A DNA stretch of 64,000 bases. Origin: Pyrococcus sp. ST04. Its GTDB lineage: Archaea; Methanobacteriota_B; Thermococci; Thermococcales; Thermococcaceae. Below are positions 41,372 to 51,124 of the stretch, one piece after another. Location of the stretch: the NCBI RefSeq assembly GCF_000263735.1, contig NC_017946.1, positions 475,348 through 539,347 on the forward strand, in the 5' to 3' direction. The notes under the pieces were generated by a model. The model had not been told where the DNA came from. It saw only the letters and a list, made by a program, of their open reading frames with translations, and made no database searches. The position numbers and the translations under genes are program-made. The first letter of the stretch is position 1. Every line of letters begins with the position of its first letter.

Positions 41372-44192
41372 TAATGTCTCTCAGAAATTCTAGGAACTCG
41401 GAATTCTTTATTCCCTCCAAGCTGTACCTAGCCTTTTCAAATATCTCAACTATCCTATTCACTCCAAACAGCTCCCTTGCAGTCTTGTTGGGCCTTCCAT
41501 CTAAGCATTCGTTGAATATCTTAACAGCGACTTTGCTGGGATCTTCAAAGACGTAAACGTTAATCCGTGAGCTGAATATCATTTTCTTCGCAGAGATTTC
41601 ATGCTTTCCAGGTGGGAGTTTTAGCCTAAACTCCTTTCCCTTGCCAACATCTTTTCCGTCAACACTTAGGCTTGCCCTTTTATTCACATTCACGAGAATT
41701 TCCTCTTGATTATAATATACTGGTGGATCCCTGTCGAGGGATATCTTCGGGGTCAGCAACATTGACGCAACTTTAAAGGAGCCTAAGCTGAGAGCTAGGC
41801 TAAGTATTATGGTTAGGGCATAAACATATGGAGGACGGGAATAGACCTTGACGGTTATATCTTCAATTCTGAAATGATCATAAACTGGATACATAATGTA
41901 ACCTTCGTATTTCCCCTTTTCCTTCGGAGCAAGAACAGTGAATGAAGAAACTCCCCTTTCATTAGTTCTATTAATTAGCACTTTCCCAAACACCATGAGA
42001 GTCACTGGAACGTTCTTCACGGGAGTTCCATTCGAGTACCTTAAGAATACGGTTATTTCACCCTCCTTACCCGCCACCATTCCGAGGCCCTCAACTTTGG
42101 CAATTACATCCTGTCTTACCCAAATGCTACCTTTGGCAAGGGACGTTCCATTGTACTTGAGAGTGAAGTTATAAAGGCCGTTCATGCTTTCATCGGCCTT
42201 TAACTTTATTGAAAACTTGCCTGGCTTTATAGTCCTATACCCAAAATCTCCCTCAAGAACTATCTTCCCCTCCTGAATTCCGAGAATTGTCCCGTTTATG
42301 TAAAATTCCCGGCCTGCAAAAACCTCCCTGGGGTACCTTAAGCTCACGCTGACCGAGATTATTAAAAGGGATTTAGTGGTTCCCTCAACCCATTCGTTTC
42401 CTTCATAAACTAATGTTATATTGTGCCTCCCTGGGTTTGGAAGGATCAAGTTAAGGAAAAATGAGCCATCCTCTTTCGTTATGACCGTTGAGTACTCCCT
42501 TCCGTCTACCAGCACTTTTATCGGCTCACTCTTCAGTACTACACCATTGGCAGTTCCGAGGAATCCAGAAATCCTGGCAACTCTTCCTACAACAAGCTTC
42601 TGTTGTGACTGAATGTATATCTCTGCCTTATCGACTATCTTTATGGTGGGATCGCTCGTTGAGGGGTAGTATATGTCGTATCCCCTATAAACCGCCACAA
42701 CGTGGAACTCTCCTACAATCCTTGGAGCCTTGCATTTGATAGAGAACCTTCCATCGGTGACGTTGCCCCTTCCGATTATAACCCCTTTCTCGTTCTTGTT
42801 TCTTCTAAGCTCAATGACAACCTCCCCAGCTGGAACTGGCAACCCTTCTTGCGTTTTTACGGTTCCCTCAACTACGAACGCCTCCCCTGGAGTTACGGTA
42901 TCGGGAAGGCTTAGAATGTCGGTTTTGGTTCTGTAGGCTACGGTTACGAGAAGAGTAAGAGGAACTTCTCCTTTGGCACACTTTGCAAGCAGGTTTATTT
43001 TATAATGCCCCACATCGACCCCTTCAACCCTTACCGTTTTGTTGATTATCTTTACAGGGAGAGGAGATGATTCTACCTCAACTTTGACCGGTTGGTTGGA
43101 GATTATCCTAGCCTCTCCAGAATTTCCTACTGGGATTACCAGTGTCCTTGGATTTAACGAAACTATGCACAGTTCCTTGCTCTCGTTCGTAGGTATAGGA
43201 AGTTGAGGGCTTTCACTCCCAGTAGAAGGGATGTTGAGGTGTTGGGGAGGTGTTGCATCAAAAATTACCCACCCAACATCCTTAAAATAGACCTCGGCCC
43301 AGGCATGGGCCTGGTTTAGCCTAACTTCTTGCTTTCCCTGCCTTGGCTCAACATGAAAGCCGGTAACCAGCCTAGCTGGGATCCCATTGAGTCTAGCCAA
43401 GATGACAAACGCTGTGTTGAAGTCAAGACACACTCCCTTCCTTGAGTAGAAGAGGAACCACGTGACCGGATCTATTCCAGGGGGGGCTGGAGGAGCGTTT
43501 AGGTCGTACTCATAGTTCTTTTTCAGGTACTCCTCTATTGCCTTCGCCTTTTCAAATGGGCTCTCCTTTCCCTCTGTTATGTTGAGGGCAAGTTCCTTCA
43601 CCCTCTCATCCAGCTTTGGGACTTGGAGATACTTTTCGATTTTCTCAACGCTCGCATTTTTAAGAACATCTTCAGGAAATCCGTATTTAATAACACTAAA
43701 CTCGTACTCCTTTACTGGATAATCCTTAGGCCTGAAAAGATTGTACTCAGGATTATAAAGGAAGGGTATTGAAACTCTCTCAGTATAGAGGGCCGTGTAA
43801 AGATTGCCTGCCACTAAGGGTTTCAACATCTTCACCCTAACGAGGTCCCTAGAAACGTTGTGGGGAACAAGAGGAACGTTTATCATTGGAGGAACTGGAG
43901 CAAATCCTTCCTCATCCGACACCCACTTCCCATCCATATATGTGGAATACACATTGCTCCTGAGGTATTCAACATTGCCTCTCTCTTCCCAGACTATCAT
44001 TACGGTAGTGTTTCCGGTGTTCTGAGCTCTGTAGAGGTTCTCCCTTAGATCCAGGGACTTGGGAGTTGCCTGAAAGTTCGTCTGGGAAATCTTAACCGGG
44101 GGCTTTAGGGATGTAATCAAAGGGGTTGCCGAGGAAATTAGCATAAATCCTATGATCGCTAGTATGACTGCGGCTATAACGTTTCTCATCAT
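41334..44192 (-). CDS. Membrane-anchored transglutaminase-like protein with Ig-like domains
   Basis: 952 residues. An N-terminal hydrophobic segment (VIAAVILAIIGFMLISSATP) is followed by an extracellular transglutaminase-like domain: Cys in RKGVCLDFNTAFVILARLNG, His in NQAHAWAEVYF and Asp in WVIFDATPP, all near residues 245-310. Residues 350-790 contain several Ig/carboxypeptidase-regulatory-like beta repeats (KTQEGLPVPAGEVVIELR, RTNERGVSSFTVLAP). A transmembrane helix near 797-815 precedes a cytoplasmic PEGA-like beta domain and a helical tail. First gene of the reverse operon ending at 36202. Likely a surface protein under MoxR control; substrate unknown. Confidence 0.85.
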   Translation of the reverse strand: MMRNVIAAVILAIIGFMLISSATPLITSLKPPVKISQTNFQATPKSLDLRENLYRAQNTGNTTVMIVWEERGNVEYLRSNVYSTYMDGKWVSDEEGFAPVPPMINVPLVPHNVSRDLVRVKMLKPLVAGNLYTALYTERVSIPFLYNPEYNLFRPKDYPVKEYEFSVIKYGFPEDVLKNASVEKIEKYLQVPKLDERVKELALNITEGKESPFEKAKAIEEYLKKNYEYDLNAPPAPPGIDPVTWFLFYSRKGVCLDFNTAFVILARLNGIPARLVTGFHVEPRQGKQEVRLNQAHAWAEVYFKDVGWVIFDATPPQHLNIPSTGSESPQLPIPTNESKELCIVSLNPRTLVIPVGNSGEARIISNQPVKVEVESSPLPVKIINKTVRVEGVDVGHYKINLLAKCAKGEVPLTLLVTVAYRTKTDILSLPDTVTPGEAFVVEGTVKTQEGLPVPAGEVVIELRRNKNEKGVIIGRGNVTDGRFSIKCKAPRIVGEFHVVAVYRGYDIYYPSTSDPTIKIVDKAEIYIQSQQKLVVGRVARISGFLGTANGVVLKSEPIKVLVDGREYSTVITKEDGSFFLNLILPNPGRHNITLVYEGNEWVEGTTKSLLIISVSVSLRYPREVFAGREFYINGTILGIQEGKIVLEGDFGYRTIKPGKFSIKLKADESMNGLYNFTLKYNGTSLAKGSIWVRQDVIAKVEGLGMVAGKEGEITVFLRYSNGTPVKNVPVTLMVFGKVLINRTNERGVSSFTVLAPKEKGKYEGYIMYPVYDHFRIEDITVKVYSRPPYVYALTIILSLALSLGSFKVASMLLTPKISLDRDPPVYYNQEEILVNVNKRASLSVDGKDVGKGKEFRLKLPPGKHEISAKKMIFSSRINVYVFEDPSKVAVKIFNECLDGRPNKTARELFGVNRIVEIFEKARYSLEGIKNSEFLEFLRDISGRCSRGGESKE

Positions 44193-44196
44193 TCTA

Positions 44197-45288
44197 TCAT
44201 AACCCCGAAACGTTGAAGAGTGTTTCCATCAGATGCCCGAAGAGGTAACTCAAGAACGCCGCGCCTAGGCCAGTAGCAACCATCTCGGCGACCTTTTTCC
44301 TAACGGATATTCCAGATATGAGGGCAACAGAGGTTGCAACTATGGAGAGGGCTAGTCCAGCAAGAACTATTGAGACGGGAAGTGCGGTTAAGGAGCTTGA
44401 AGCCAGGAAGTATGGTGTCACTGGAAATGCAACCCCTATTAGATATGCTAATCCAGTGTAGAGTGCTGCCCTAAATTCATTCTGCTCCTCTTCCTCAGTC
44501 AAAAGCCTTACAACTGCCTCACCTTTCTCTCCAAGCTTCCCCGCAACATCTCTAGCCAGCTCTTCCGGAAGGCCACCCTCTAACAGCTTTTCATAGATTT
44601 CATCCTTGGCCTTATCGGGGGAAACTTTGAAGAGAACTTTTGTTCTCTCTCTTATGGCCTCGTTAACCTGTCTCTGGCTCCTTACCGAGATTAAGGCTCC
44701 TATTGCCATCGACAAGGCCCCTGCCACACCGACTATTAGGCCACTTATCCCCACGAGCTTCGGAGAGTGCGGATAGACGGCAGATAGTCCAGTTACTGCT
44801 CCAAGAATTTCAACAAGCCCATCGTTCATTCCCAGCACGAAGTCTCTCACGTTCTCAACGTGGAACCTTCTCTTGCTTTCGTAGAAGAACTTCTCATGCT
44901 CAAGCTCGTCCACTATTATCCTTTTGAGCTCTTCCATCTCTTCCTCAGAGAACTCGTCGGAGTATTTGGTCAGAAACTTGAAATACTTTTGAATAGCACT
45001 GTTCTCGCCCATCTCCAGAATTGATGCCACAACACCTGGGCCTAGCATTTTCCTCAGTAGTTTAACTACAAAAATCGTGAAGCCTTTGACCTTTGGTTTC
45101 CTTGGCTTCACTCCCCTTTTCCTCAGGAATTCGTGCCAGAACTTTGCATGTCCAGATTCCATCTTGGATAGCCTAAGGAATTCTTTCTTTATCCTCTCGT
45201 CCTTCTCCATCTTGGCAAGTTCTGCGTAAAGCACGGCATCAGAGTACTCATCGTTGTAAAACTCCTCGGCAAGTTTAACTATCTCCAT
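44197..45288 (-). CDS. Ferritin-like domain fused to VIT1/CCC1-type iron/manganese transporter
   Basis: 363 residues from the ATG at 45288. Residues 1-135 are a rubrerythrin-like four-helix bundle with metal-type residues (EEFYNDEYSDAVLYAELAKM, MESGHAKFWHEFL, VDELEHEKFFYESKRR). Residues from about 140 carry the CCC1/VIT1 signature FVLGMNDGLVEILGAVTGLS and five membrane helices. The fusion is known in prokaryotes as a membrane ferritin (MbfA-like) and should export or store Fe/Mn. The ATG at 45309 is less likely. It is transcribed separately from its own promoter. Confidence 0.88.
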   Translation of the reverse strand: MEIVKLAEEFYNDEYSDAVLYAELAKMEKDERIKKEFLRLSKMESGHAKFWHEFLRKRGVKPRKPKVKGFTIFVVKLLRKMLGPGVVASILEMGENSAIQKYFKFLTKYSDEFSEEEMEELKRIIVDELEHEKFFYESKRRFHVENVRDFVLGMNDGLVEILGAVTGLSAVYPHSPKLVGISGLIVGVAGALSMAIGALISVRSQRQVNEAIRERTKVLFKVSPDKAKDEIYEKLLEGGLPEELARDVAGKLGEKGEAVVRLLTEEEEQNEFRAALYTGLAYLIGVAFPVTPYFLASSSLTALPVSIVLAGLALSIVATSVALISGISVRKKVAEMVATGLGAAFLSYLFGHLMETLFNVSGL

Positions 45289-45312
45289 ACCATCCCCTAG
45301 AGATTCCATTAA

Positions 45313-45336
45313 TTTCTGGGTTAATAAATTAAGTGG
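45313..45336 (-). promoter_or_regulatory. Likely promoter of the ferritin-like/VIT1 gene
   Basis: Reverse-strand CTTAATTTATTAACCC is TATA-like and centred about 35-40 bp before the ATG at 45288, in the 40 bp gap after purP. Confidence 0.45.
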
Positions 45337-45348
45337 AGAGAAAAAGGG

Positions 45349-46491
45349 CTATGTAACGATTTTCTCGAGCTCGTCCAGCTCGATTGCTCTCCTAATCTCT
45401 AAGGCTATCCTTCTTCCGGTACTCATAGGCTTCCTCCAGAGGGAGTTACCGTAGGGATGGCCCATGGCCATGTGAATGTTCGTTCCTCCGCCCGTTCTCG
45501 GTGCAACGTCGTAGATGTAAAAGTTCAAATCCTTGTCAACGGCCGTCTGGAGCGTAAACGGACCTATGATGCCTGGAGGATAGTACTTCTTCGTAGCCTC
45601 CACGTACTTCTCGGCCATTGCAAAGACCTTCTCAAGCAGGGACTCCCTAAGCGTTGAGGAAGCGTGGCCACAGACGGTGTATTCTGGCTCAAACTGCCAC
45701 TCGGGAAGGGTGAGCTGTTGGGCAGCAGGCAGTCTTACATGACCATCAAGACTGGTTTCAAACCTCCAGTCGATTCCGAGCAGCTCTATCTCCTCGTCAA
45801 TCGGGGAGTAGAAGAAGTCAAAGTTGAAAACAGGCCCTATTATGTATCTCTCTATTCTCGCTTTCTCTAAATCCTCCCTTGTTATGACGCCCAGCTTTAT
45901 GAGCTTCTCACTCTTCTCTTTGAACTCCTTGTAGGAGGCGGCAGTGAAAAATCCTCTCTCGAGCCTCTTCTTCGCGTGGGGAAGTTTAACTATGACCAAG
46001 CCAACTTCATCGATTTCTTCCGGACTAACGGGCTCTGGATAGGGGAGGCCAGCCTTTTCAAGCAACCAGTAATAGCTCTTCTCTTCACTCCTCTCCTCAC
46101 TCCTCAAGAGGTTCCTACTCCCAAACATAGGCACTAAGAATTCATTCTCAACTCTGTCTATCCCAGTATAGACGACAAAAGACCTGTTTGGAATGAATAT
46201 GACGTTTCTTTTCCTTAGTTCTTCTTGAATGTCAATTATCTGGGCAAATTTCTCAAGGATTATAACTTCATCTATGAAGCCCTTGACGAGACCATCCTTC
46301 GTCTTTCTGAGCTTAAAGTACTCAGCGTACGTTCTGTGTCTTCCCTTCTGGGCAACCACGAGAGTAGGGAAGCCCTCCTCCTTGGCACCATCCGCAATGT
46401 CAAGTGCCGAGTGGCTCCCAATGACGCCTATAGTTATCTTGCTCTTGTCATATCCCTCAAGAATTTCCAAAATCTGCTCCCTACTTATCAT
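45349..46491 (-). CDS. purP: FAICAR synthetase (formate-dependent AICAR formyltransferase)
   Basis: 380 residues. An ATP-grasp enzyme that formylates AICAR with formate and ATP, replacing the folate-dependent PurH step in archaea. ITIGVIGSHSALDIADGAKE and EGFPTLVVAQKGRHRTYAEY at the N-terminus and VAPRTGGGTNIHMAMGHPYG at the C-terminus are diagnostic. It follows purD by 9 bp in the same direction. Thermococcales can carry a second PurP-like gene elsewhere, so this could be either paralogue, but position among pur genes supports the biosynthetic one. Confidence 0.88.
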   Translation of the reverse strand: MISREQILEILEGYDKSKITIGVIGSHSALDIADGAKEEGFPTLVVAQKGRHRTYAEYFKLRKTKDGLVKGFIDEVIILEKFAQIIDIQEELRKRNVIFIPNRSFVVYTGIDRVENEFLVPMFGSRNLLRSEERSEEKSYYWLLEKAGLPYPEPVSPEEIDEVGLVIVKLPHAKKRLERGFFTAASYKEFKEKSEKLIKLGVITREDLEKARIERYIIGPVFNFDFFYSPIDEEIELLGIDWRFETSLDGHVRLPAAQQLTLPEWQFEPEYTVCGHASSTLRESLLEKVFAMAEKYVEATKKYYPPGIIGPFTLQTAVDKDLNFYIYDVAPRTGGGTNIHMAMGHPYGNSLWRKPMSTGRRIALEIRRAIELDELEKIVT

Positions 46492-46500
46492 ATTATCACC

Positions 46501-47817
46501 TCAGCATATGTTTGGTTCAAAATCCTTACCAAGCTCTCTCATAATCTGGATCCTCTTCTCAATGCTCCCCCTAGTCCCTACATCTCTCCTATAGAATATC
46601 GGCCCTCTAATGTGCTTTATTGCACTCTGAGCAATTTTCTCGGCTTCCTCAATGTTGTCTCCAACACCAACAATGGCCAGGGCCCTTGAACCGAGTAGAG
46701 TATAGTTTTCATCTATTGAGGCGAATATTAACTTCGCACCTTCCCTAGCAACTGCTTTTTCATTAACTTCAACTTTCACTCCCCTAACGGGGTTTACGGG
46801 ATATCCCTCGGGGGCTATGTACTTAACGACGGTGGCCTTGTTCTCGAACCTTGCGCTCCTGAGGTTGCCGTCAATTATTCCCTGGGCTATCTCAACGAGA
46901 TTGTCATCTAGGATTGCAAGGACGTTTATAGCCTCGGGATCGCCGAACCTGGCGTTGTATTCTATTATTACTGGTCCATCTCTGCTCAGCATAAACTGAC
47001 CGTAGAGGATCCCCTTGTATGGGTATCCTTCCTTTTTCATAGCCTCAACAGTCCTCTGAAGTGTTTCTAAGGCTTTTTCCCAGTCTTCCTTGGTCACGAA
47101 TGGTAGTAAATGGTTTGGGCATGAATACGATCCCATTCCGCCAGTTATTGGGCCAACATCACCCTCATAGGCGTGGGGGTAATCCTGGGCTAGTGGCATT
47201 GGATAAACCTTTTCCCCATCGCTGAAAACTTGGAACGTGAATTCTACCCCATCTGTCCTTTCCTCAATTAGAACCTTCCCATCCTTTCTGATCAGTTGCT
47301 CAGCGTAGGCTTTCGCCTCCTCGTTGTCCCTAAGCTGATAGCCCACTACCTTAACTCCCTTCCCACCTGTAAGGCCAAGAGGTTTAACGACCACGGGCTT
47401 CCCATAGCTATCTATCCAAGCTTTCATCTCCTCAACGTCATCAAAAACCTTGAACATTTTTCTTCCAGGTATCTTGTTCCTCTCCATGAACTCTCTTGCC
47501 CATGCTTTGTTTGTTTCGAGCCTCGCGGCTTCTTTCGTTGGTCCCACGGCTGGAATTCCTTCTTCTTCAAGTGCATTAACAATCCCAGCCTCAAGCGGAG
47601 CCTCTGGCCCTATGAATGCGAAGTCAACGGCCCACTTCTTTGCGAACTCGACAACCTTGGAAACGTCGGTTTCTTTGGCAAGTCCGTATTCTTTGGCTAT
47701 TCTGGCGAGACCAGGATTTTTATGTTTCGAGACCACGTAGAGCTCAGCTCCACCCTTTACGAGGGCCTCTCCTATCGCGTGCTCTCTTCCGCCACCACCC
47801 ACGAGAAGAACCCTCAT
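46501..47817 (-). CDS. purD: Phosphoribosylamine--glycine ligase
   Basis: 438 residues, ATP-grasp fold. Makes GAR from phosphoribosylamine, glycine and ATP. VLLVGGGGREHAIGEALVKG at the N-terminus, KPLGLTGGKGVKVVGYQ and YNARFGDPEAINVLAILDDN are family motifs. First gene of a purD-purP pair. A perfect inverted repeat lies 11-32 bp upstream of the ATG. Confidence 0.95.
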   Translation of the reverse strand: MRVLLVGGGGREHAIGEALVKGGAELYVVSKHKNPGLARIAKEYGLAKETDVSKVVEFAKKWAVDFAFIGPEAPLEAGIVNALEEEGIPAVGPTKEAARLETNKAWAREFMERNKIPGRKMFKVFDDVEEMKAWIDSYGKPVVVKPLGLTGGKGVKVVGYQLRDNEEAKAYAEQLIRKDGKVLIEERTDGVEFTFQVFSDGEKVYPMPLAQDYPHAYEGDVGPITGGMGSYSCPNHLLPFVTKEDWEKALETLQRTVEAMKKEGYPYKGILYGQFMLSRDGPVIIEYNARFGDPEAINVLAILDDNLVEIAQGIIDGNLRSARFENKATVVKYIAPEGYPVNPVRGVKVEVNEKAVAREGAKLIFASIDENYTLLGSRALAIVGVGDNIEEAEKIAQSAIKHIRGPIFYRRDVGTRGSIEKRIQIMRELGKDFEPNIC

Positions 47818-47827
47818 AATTATTTCA

Positions 47828-47849
47828 CCAAATTTACGTCAAAATTTGG
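47828..47849. promoter_or_regulatory. Inverted repeat upstream of purD
   Basis: CCAAATTT-ACGTCA-AAATTTGG: 8 bp arms, 6 bp spacer, ending 11 bp before the purD ATG on the reverse strand. It is a plausible operator for a purine regulator, or a hairpin in the leader. Confidence 0.5.
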
Positions 47850-47972
47850 CGATATTAATGGTTTTCGTTTACATGAATTTGTTAAAAATAAGTTCTTTCC
47901 CCGTTTTACTTTTTTGTATAGTAATTACCTACACAAAATTAATTTATATTTCCGATTTGTAAAATAAACCAG

Positions 47973-48647
47973 GTGGGCCTTATGCTTACAATAGAAGATG
48001 TAATAAATCTAATTCCAGAGAGAGGGATAATGTCAATAATTCAAAGAGATTTAGAAGCAAATGGAGACAAATACGCGCTCCTAATAATGAGACATCTCCT
48101 TGAAAATAATAACCAAGTATTCTTATTTCTCTACGAACCATTTTCAATTCTCTCGAGGAACCTCAGGGCAATGAACCTAGATGTTACAAAGTACCTCAAT
48201 AAAAACCTGATTATATTCGACGTCTTTGGTAGCATGAATAAGATAGAAAGGAATACTCCAGGAGTATATACGCTCTCGGGTTATTTAGATGACGTTATAT
48301 TCATAAGTAAAATGAAGGAGTGGGGGAGAAGTATAATAAAGAAATTCAGCACTGACGTTGAGAAGATCTGGCTGATGACTTACTTAACTTCAGGAGTTTG
48401 CAAGCTTTTCCACAACCCAATCTCGACATACAAGATGATATGGCTTATGAGGGAGGATGTTCTGAAGGATAAGTCTCCAAAAACGATAATAACGTACTCT
48501 CCGGTTGAGTGTCCACTTCTGGAAGACATAGTTTACTTCGTTTCAGACATTGTTATAGAGACCAAGGTGTTAAAGGGGAAGAAAGTTGGGATAATAGCAA
48601 AGGGTGGAGAAGAAAATACTATCTTTGAGCTCTTTGAGGAGGTGTGA
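47973..48647 (+). CDS. DUF257-like protein
   Basis: 224 residues. IVDVF-like strands and helices (NLIIFDVFGSMNKIERNTPG, SPVECPLLEDIVYFVSDIVI, KGKKVGIIAKGG) resemble RecA/KaiC-like folds without a P-loop, in agreement with the Thermococcales family DUF257. Function unknown. TATA-like TTTATATTTCC lies about 25 bp upstream. It is followed after 2 bp by a related gene; the two lie between purD and purK but are not known purine genes. Confidence 0.6.
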   Translation: MGLMLTIEDVINLIPERGIMSIIQRDLEANGDKYALLIMRHLLENNNQVFLFLYEPFSILSRNLRAMNLDVTKYLNKNLIIFDVFGSMNKIERNTPGVYTLSGYLDDVIFISKMKEWGRSIIKKFSTDVEKIWLMTYLTSGVCKLFHNPISTYKMIWLMREDVLKDKSPKTIITYSPVECPLLEDIVYFVSDIVIETKVLKGKKVGIIAKGGEENTIFELFEEV

Positions 48648-48649
48648 GT

Positions 48650-49420
48650 ATGGAATACGTTTCTTGGGAGATTAAGGCTCTTGACAAGGAGCTCGACGGT
48701 ATAAGAAAATACTCTCTCGTTTTGATCCACCAAGAGGATCCCCTCTCCCGTGGGGTTGATCTACTTTATTACATACTTACCGAAAAGCTCAAGCAGGACA
48801 ACTTAATAGGGTACTTCAACATCTCCTATCCCCTCCCTTTAGTGCTCAGAGCATTAAGAAGGTTTAATATCGATCCAATAGAGGCCCTCAAGTCATTGAG
48901 GTTGGCAATAATAGATACATTTGGAAGCTTCTATGGTGTCAAGTCAAACCTCCCAAGTGTTTGGGTTCTTGAGGGGATGCTGTCTTCGGAAACCCTTCCT
49001 GCAAAGTATGCTAGGGTTATAGAAGAACACAAATCCGTTTGGGCTAAAGAAGGCCTATTCGAAGGTAGAGATATTTACGGCTTTGCCGTTGCCATATCCT
49101 CTTATATGGAGCTCTTTAACAGTTCGGAGGAGACCTTGAGGTATCTTGAGCTGTCCTCAGAAATTATGAGTATTCATCCGGCTTACAAGAAGTATCCAAG
49201 GGGGACGAACTTCTGGCTCTGGCTTGGGAAGGGACATAAGGAAGTATTTGCATCCGTGTACAGGAGAGCAGACTATGTTCTAAGGACGAGGAGTTACTTT
49301 ACTGACGATGGCATAAAGAGAGAACTCATAATACTCAAAACTCCGGAGTTCGAGGATGAGGTTATCAAGTTTGAGTATGAGTTCGAAGAGGGTGAGATAA
49401 AGTTCACGAGAATTTACTGA
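48650..49420 (+). CDS. DUF257-like protein
   Basis: 256 residues from the ATG at 48650, with GGAGGTG 6 bp upstream (a GTG at 48644 is part of that region). YSLVLIHQEDPLSRGVDLLY, YFNISYPLPLVLRALRRFNI and LAIIDTFGSFYGVK show a RecA-like alternation of strands and helices similar to the preceding protein. Probably a tandem pair of the same Thermococcales-specific family. No catalytic motif recognised. Confidence 0.6.
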   Translation: MEYVSWEIKALDKELDGIRKYSLVLIHQEDPLSRGVDLLYYILTEKLKQDNLIGYFNISYPLPLVLRALRRFNIDPIEALKSLRLAIIDTFGSFYGVKSNLPSVWVLEGMLSSETLPAKYARVIEEHKSVWAKEGLFEGRDIYGFAVAISSYMELFNSSEETLRYLELSSEIMSIHPAYKKYPRGTNFWLWLGKGHKEVFASVYRRADYVLRTRSYFTDDGIKRELIILKTPEFEDEVIKFEYEFEEGEIKFTRIY

Positions 49421-49447
49421 TTCTTGTCAATTTTTTGGTAGAAAACT

Positions 49448-49473
49448 ATTTATATTTAACAAGCTTTTGTTAA
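49448..49473 (+). promoter_or_regulatory. purK promoter with overlapping palindrome
   Basis: TATA-like ATTTATATTTAA at 49448-49459 overlaps the palindrome TTAACAA-GCTT-TTGTTAA (49456-49473), which sits between the TATA box and the ATG at 49487. A repressor bound there would block initiation. It may be a purine-regulon operator, although the sequence differs from the repeat at purD. Confidence 0.5.
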
Positions 49474-49486
49474 TTTAGGGTCAGCC

Positions 49487-50611
49487 ATGCTCACGATAGG
49501 CATAGTCGGTGGGGGACAGTTAGCGAAGATGATGGCTCAGGAGGCCAGAAAGCTTGGCTTCGGGATAGCTGTTCTAGATCCTCAAGAAAGCTGTCCCGCC
49601 TGCGGACTTGCCGATTACAAAATAAATGCGAGCTTCATGGACGGTGAGAAAATAAAGGAGCTCGCTGAAGTATCCGACGTTTTAACGTATGATATAGAGC
49701 ACATAAACGTTCAAGCATTGAAAGAAGTTGAGAAGGAAGGAACCCCAGTCTACCCCTCCCCGAGGATTCTAGAAATAATCCAAGACAAGCTAGTCCAAAT
49801 GGAAACAATGAAGAGAGCAGGAGTGCCAGTTCCAAAGTTCATAAGAGCTGATAAAGAAGAGCTCCTAGAGAAAGCAGAGAAATTTGGATTTCCCTTGGTC
49901 CAGAAAACGAGGAGAGGAGGATACGACGGAAAGGGAGTTGCAGTCATAAGGAGCGAGGAAGAGTTAAGTAAGCTCATCCCCGCCGACTCCATGATACAAG
50001 AGTTCGTGAACATTGAGAAAGAGATCGCCGTCATTGTTGCCAGGGATGAATACGGAGAAGTTGAAGTGTACCCAGTCGTTGAGATGGTATTCAATGAGGC
50101 AAACATCCTCGACTTCCTGGTGGCCCCGGCAAGGATAGATGAGGACAAGGCCAAAGAAGCCCAAGAGATTGCGATAAAAGCTGTTGAGGCCCTTAACGGT
50201 GTTGGAGTATTCGGAGTAGAGATGTTCCTAGACAGGGAAGGCAGAATCCTCCTGAACGAGATAGCCCCAAGGCCTCACAACTCGGGCCATTACACAATAG
50301 AGGCTTGCATGACAAGTCAATTCGAGCAACACATAAGGGCAATAACCGGCCTTCCCCTTGGAAACTCAGAGCTAATTCTCCCCGCAGTCATGTTTAACCT
50401 CCTTGGAGAAGGAAGTGGGAAGCCAAAGGTTTTGGGGCTTAGAGAGGCCCTCAGATATCCCGGCGTTTATGTTCATATTTATGGAAAACCCGTTGTCAGG
50501 CCCCTGAGGAAGATGGGGCATGTTACCGTTGTTAATAGAGACTTAAATAAAGCCCTCGAGATAGCGGAAAAGGTTAAGAGAATTATTAAGGTGGTGGGAG
50601 ATGGCTCCTAA
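49487..50611 (+). CDS. purK: N5-carboxyaminoimidazole ribonucleotide synthase
   Basis: 374 residues, ATP-grasp fold. [20 protein letters not shown] at the N-terminus, [16 protein letters not shown] and [20 protein letters not shown] are PurK signatures. Converts AIR, bicarbonate and ATP to N5-CAIR, the substrate of PurE, whose start overlaps its stop by 11 bp. Confidence 0.95.
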   Translation: MLTIGIVGGGQLAKMMAQEARKLGFGIAVLDPQESCPACGLADYKINASFMDGEKIKELAEVSDVLTYDIEHINVQALKEVEKEGTPVYPSPRILEIIQDKLVQMETMKRAGVPVPKFIRADKEELLEKAEKFGFPLVQKTRRGGYDGKGVAVIRSEEELSKLIPADSMIQEFVNIEKEIAVIVARDEYGEVEVYPVVEMVFNEANILDFLVAPARIDEDKAKEAQEIAIKAVEALNGVGVFGVEMFLDREGRILLNEIAPRPHNSGHYTIEACMTSQFEQHIRAITGLPLGNSELILPAVMFNLLGEGSGKPKVLGLREALRYPGVYVHIYGKPVVRPLRKMGHVTVVNRDLNKALEIAEKVKRIIKVVGDGS

Positions 50612-51122
50612 AGTTGGGATAATAATGGGAAGCGACTCCGACCTCCCCGTTATGAAGGAAGCTGCCAAAGTTCTAGAGGAGTTCGGGGTTGAGTACGAGA
50701 TAACTATAGTTTCTGCCCACAGGACACCTGAGAGGATGTATGAATATGCAAAGAAAGCAAGAGAGAGGGGAATAGAAGTTATAATCGCAGGAGCTGGAGG
50801 AGCAGCCCACCTTCCGGGAATGACGGCATCGATAACGACGCTTCCAGTTATAGGAGTACCCGTCAAGAGCAGAGCCCTCAACGGTTTAGATTCCCTGCTA
50901 TCAATAGTCCAAATGCCGGCTGGAGTTCCGGTGGCAACGGTGGCAATAAACAATGCAAAGAACGCTGCTCTCCTAGCACTGAGGATACTCTCAATAAAAT
51001 ATCCAGAAATAGCGGAAAAGCTCGAAAAATACAGAGAAGACATGAGAAAGACCGTAGAGGAAAAGGCCAAAAAGCTTGAAGAGGTTGGATGGGAAAAATA
51101 CCTCTCAGAAAATCAAAAATAG
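50601..51122 (+). CDS. purE: N5-CAIR mutase, class I PurE
   Basis: 173 residues. [36 protein letters not shown] and [16 protein letters not shown] are the class I PurE motifs, with the active-site His in SAHR. Paired with purK it gives the two-enzyme route to CAIR. GGTGGTGGGAG precedes the ATG inside purK. It converges with purT, whose stop is 2 bp away. Confidence 0.95.
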   Translation: MAPKVGIIMGSDSDLPVMKEAAKVLEEFGVEYEITIVSAHRTPERMYEYAKKARERGIEVIIAGAGGAAHLPGMTASITTLPVIGVPVKSRALNGLDSLLSIVQMPAGVPVATVAINNAKNAALLALRILSIKYPEIAEKLEKYREDMRKTVEEKAKKLEEVGWEKYLSENQK

Positions 51123-51124
51123 AA

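Noticed and set aside
47296-47967. 223-codon forward frame antisense to purD
   Set aside because: Shadow of purD; no start context and no homology.
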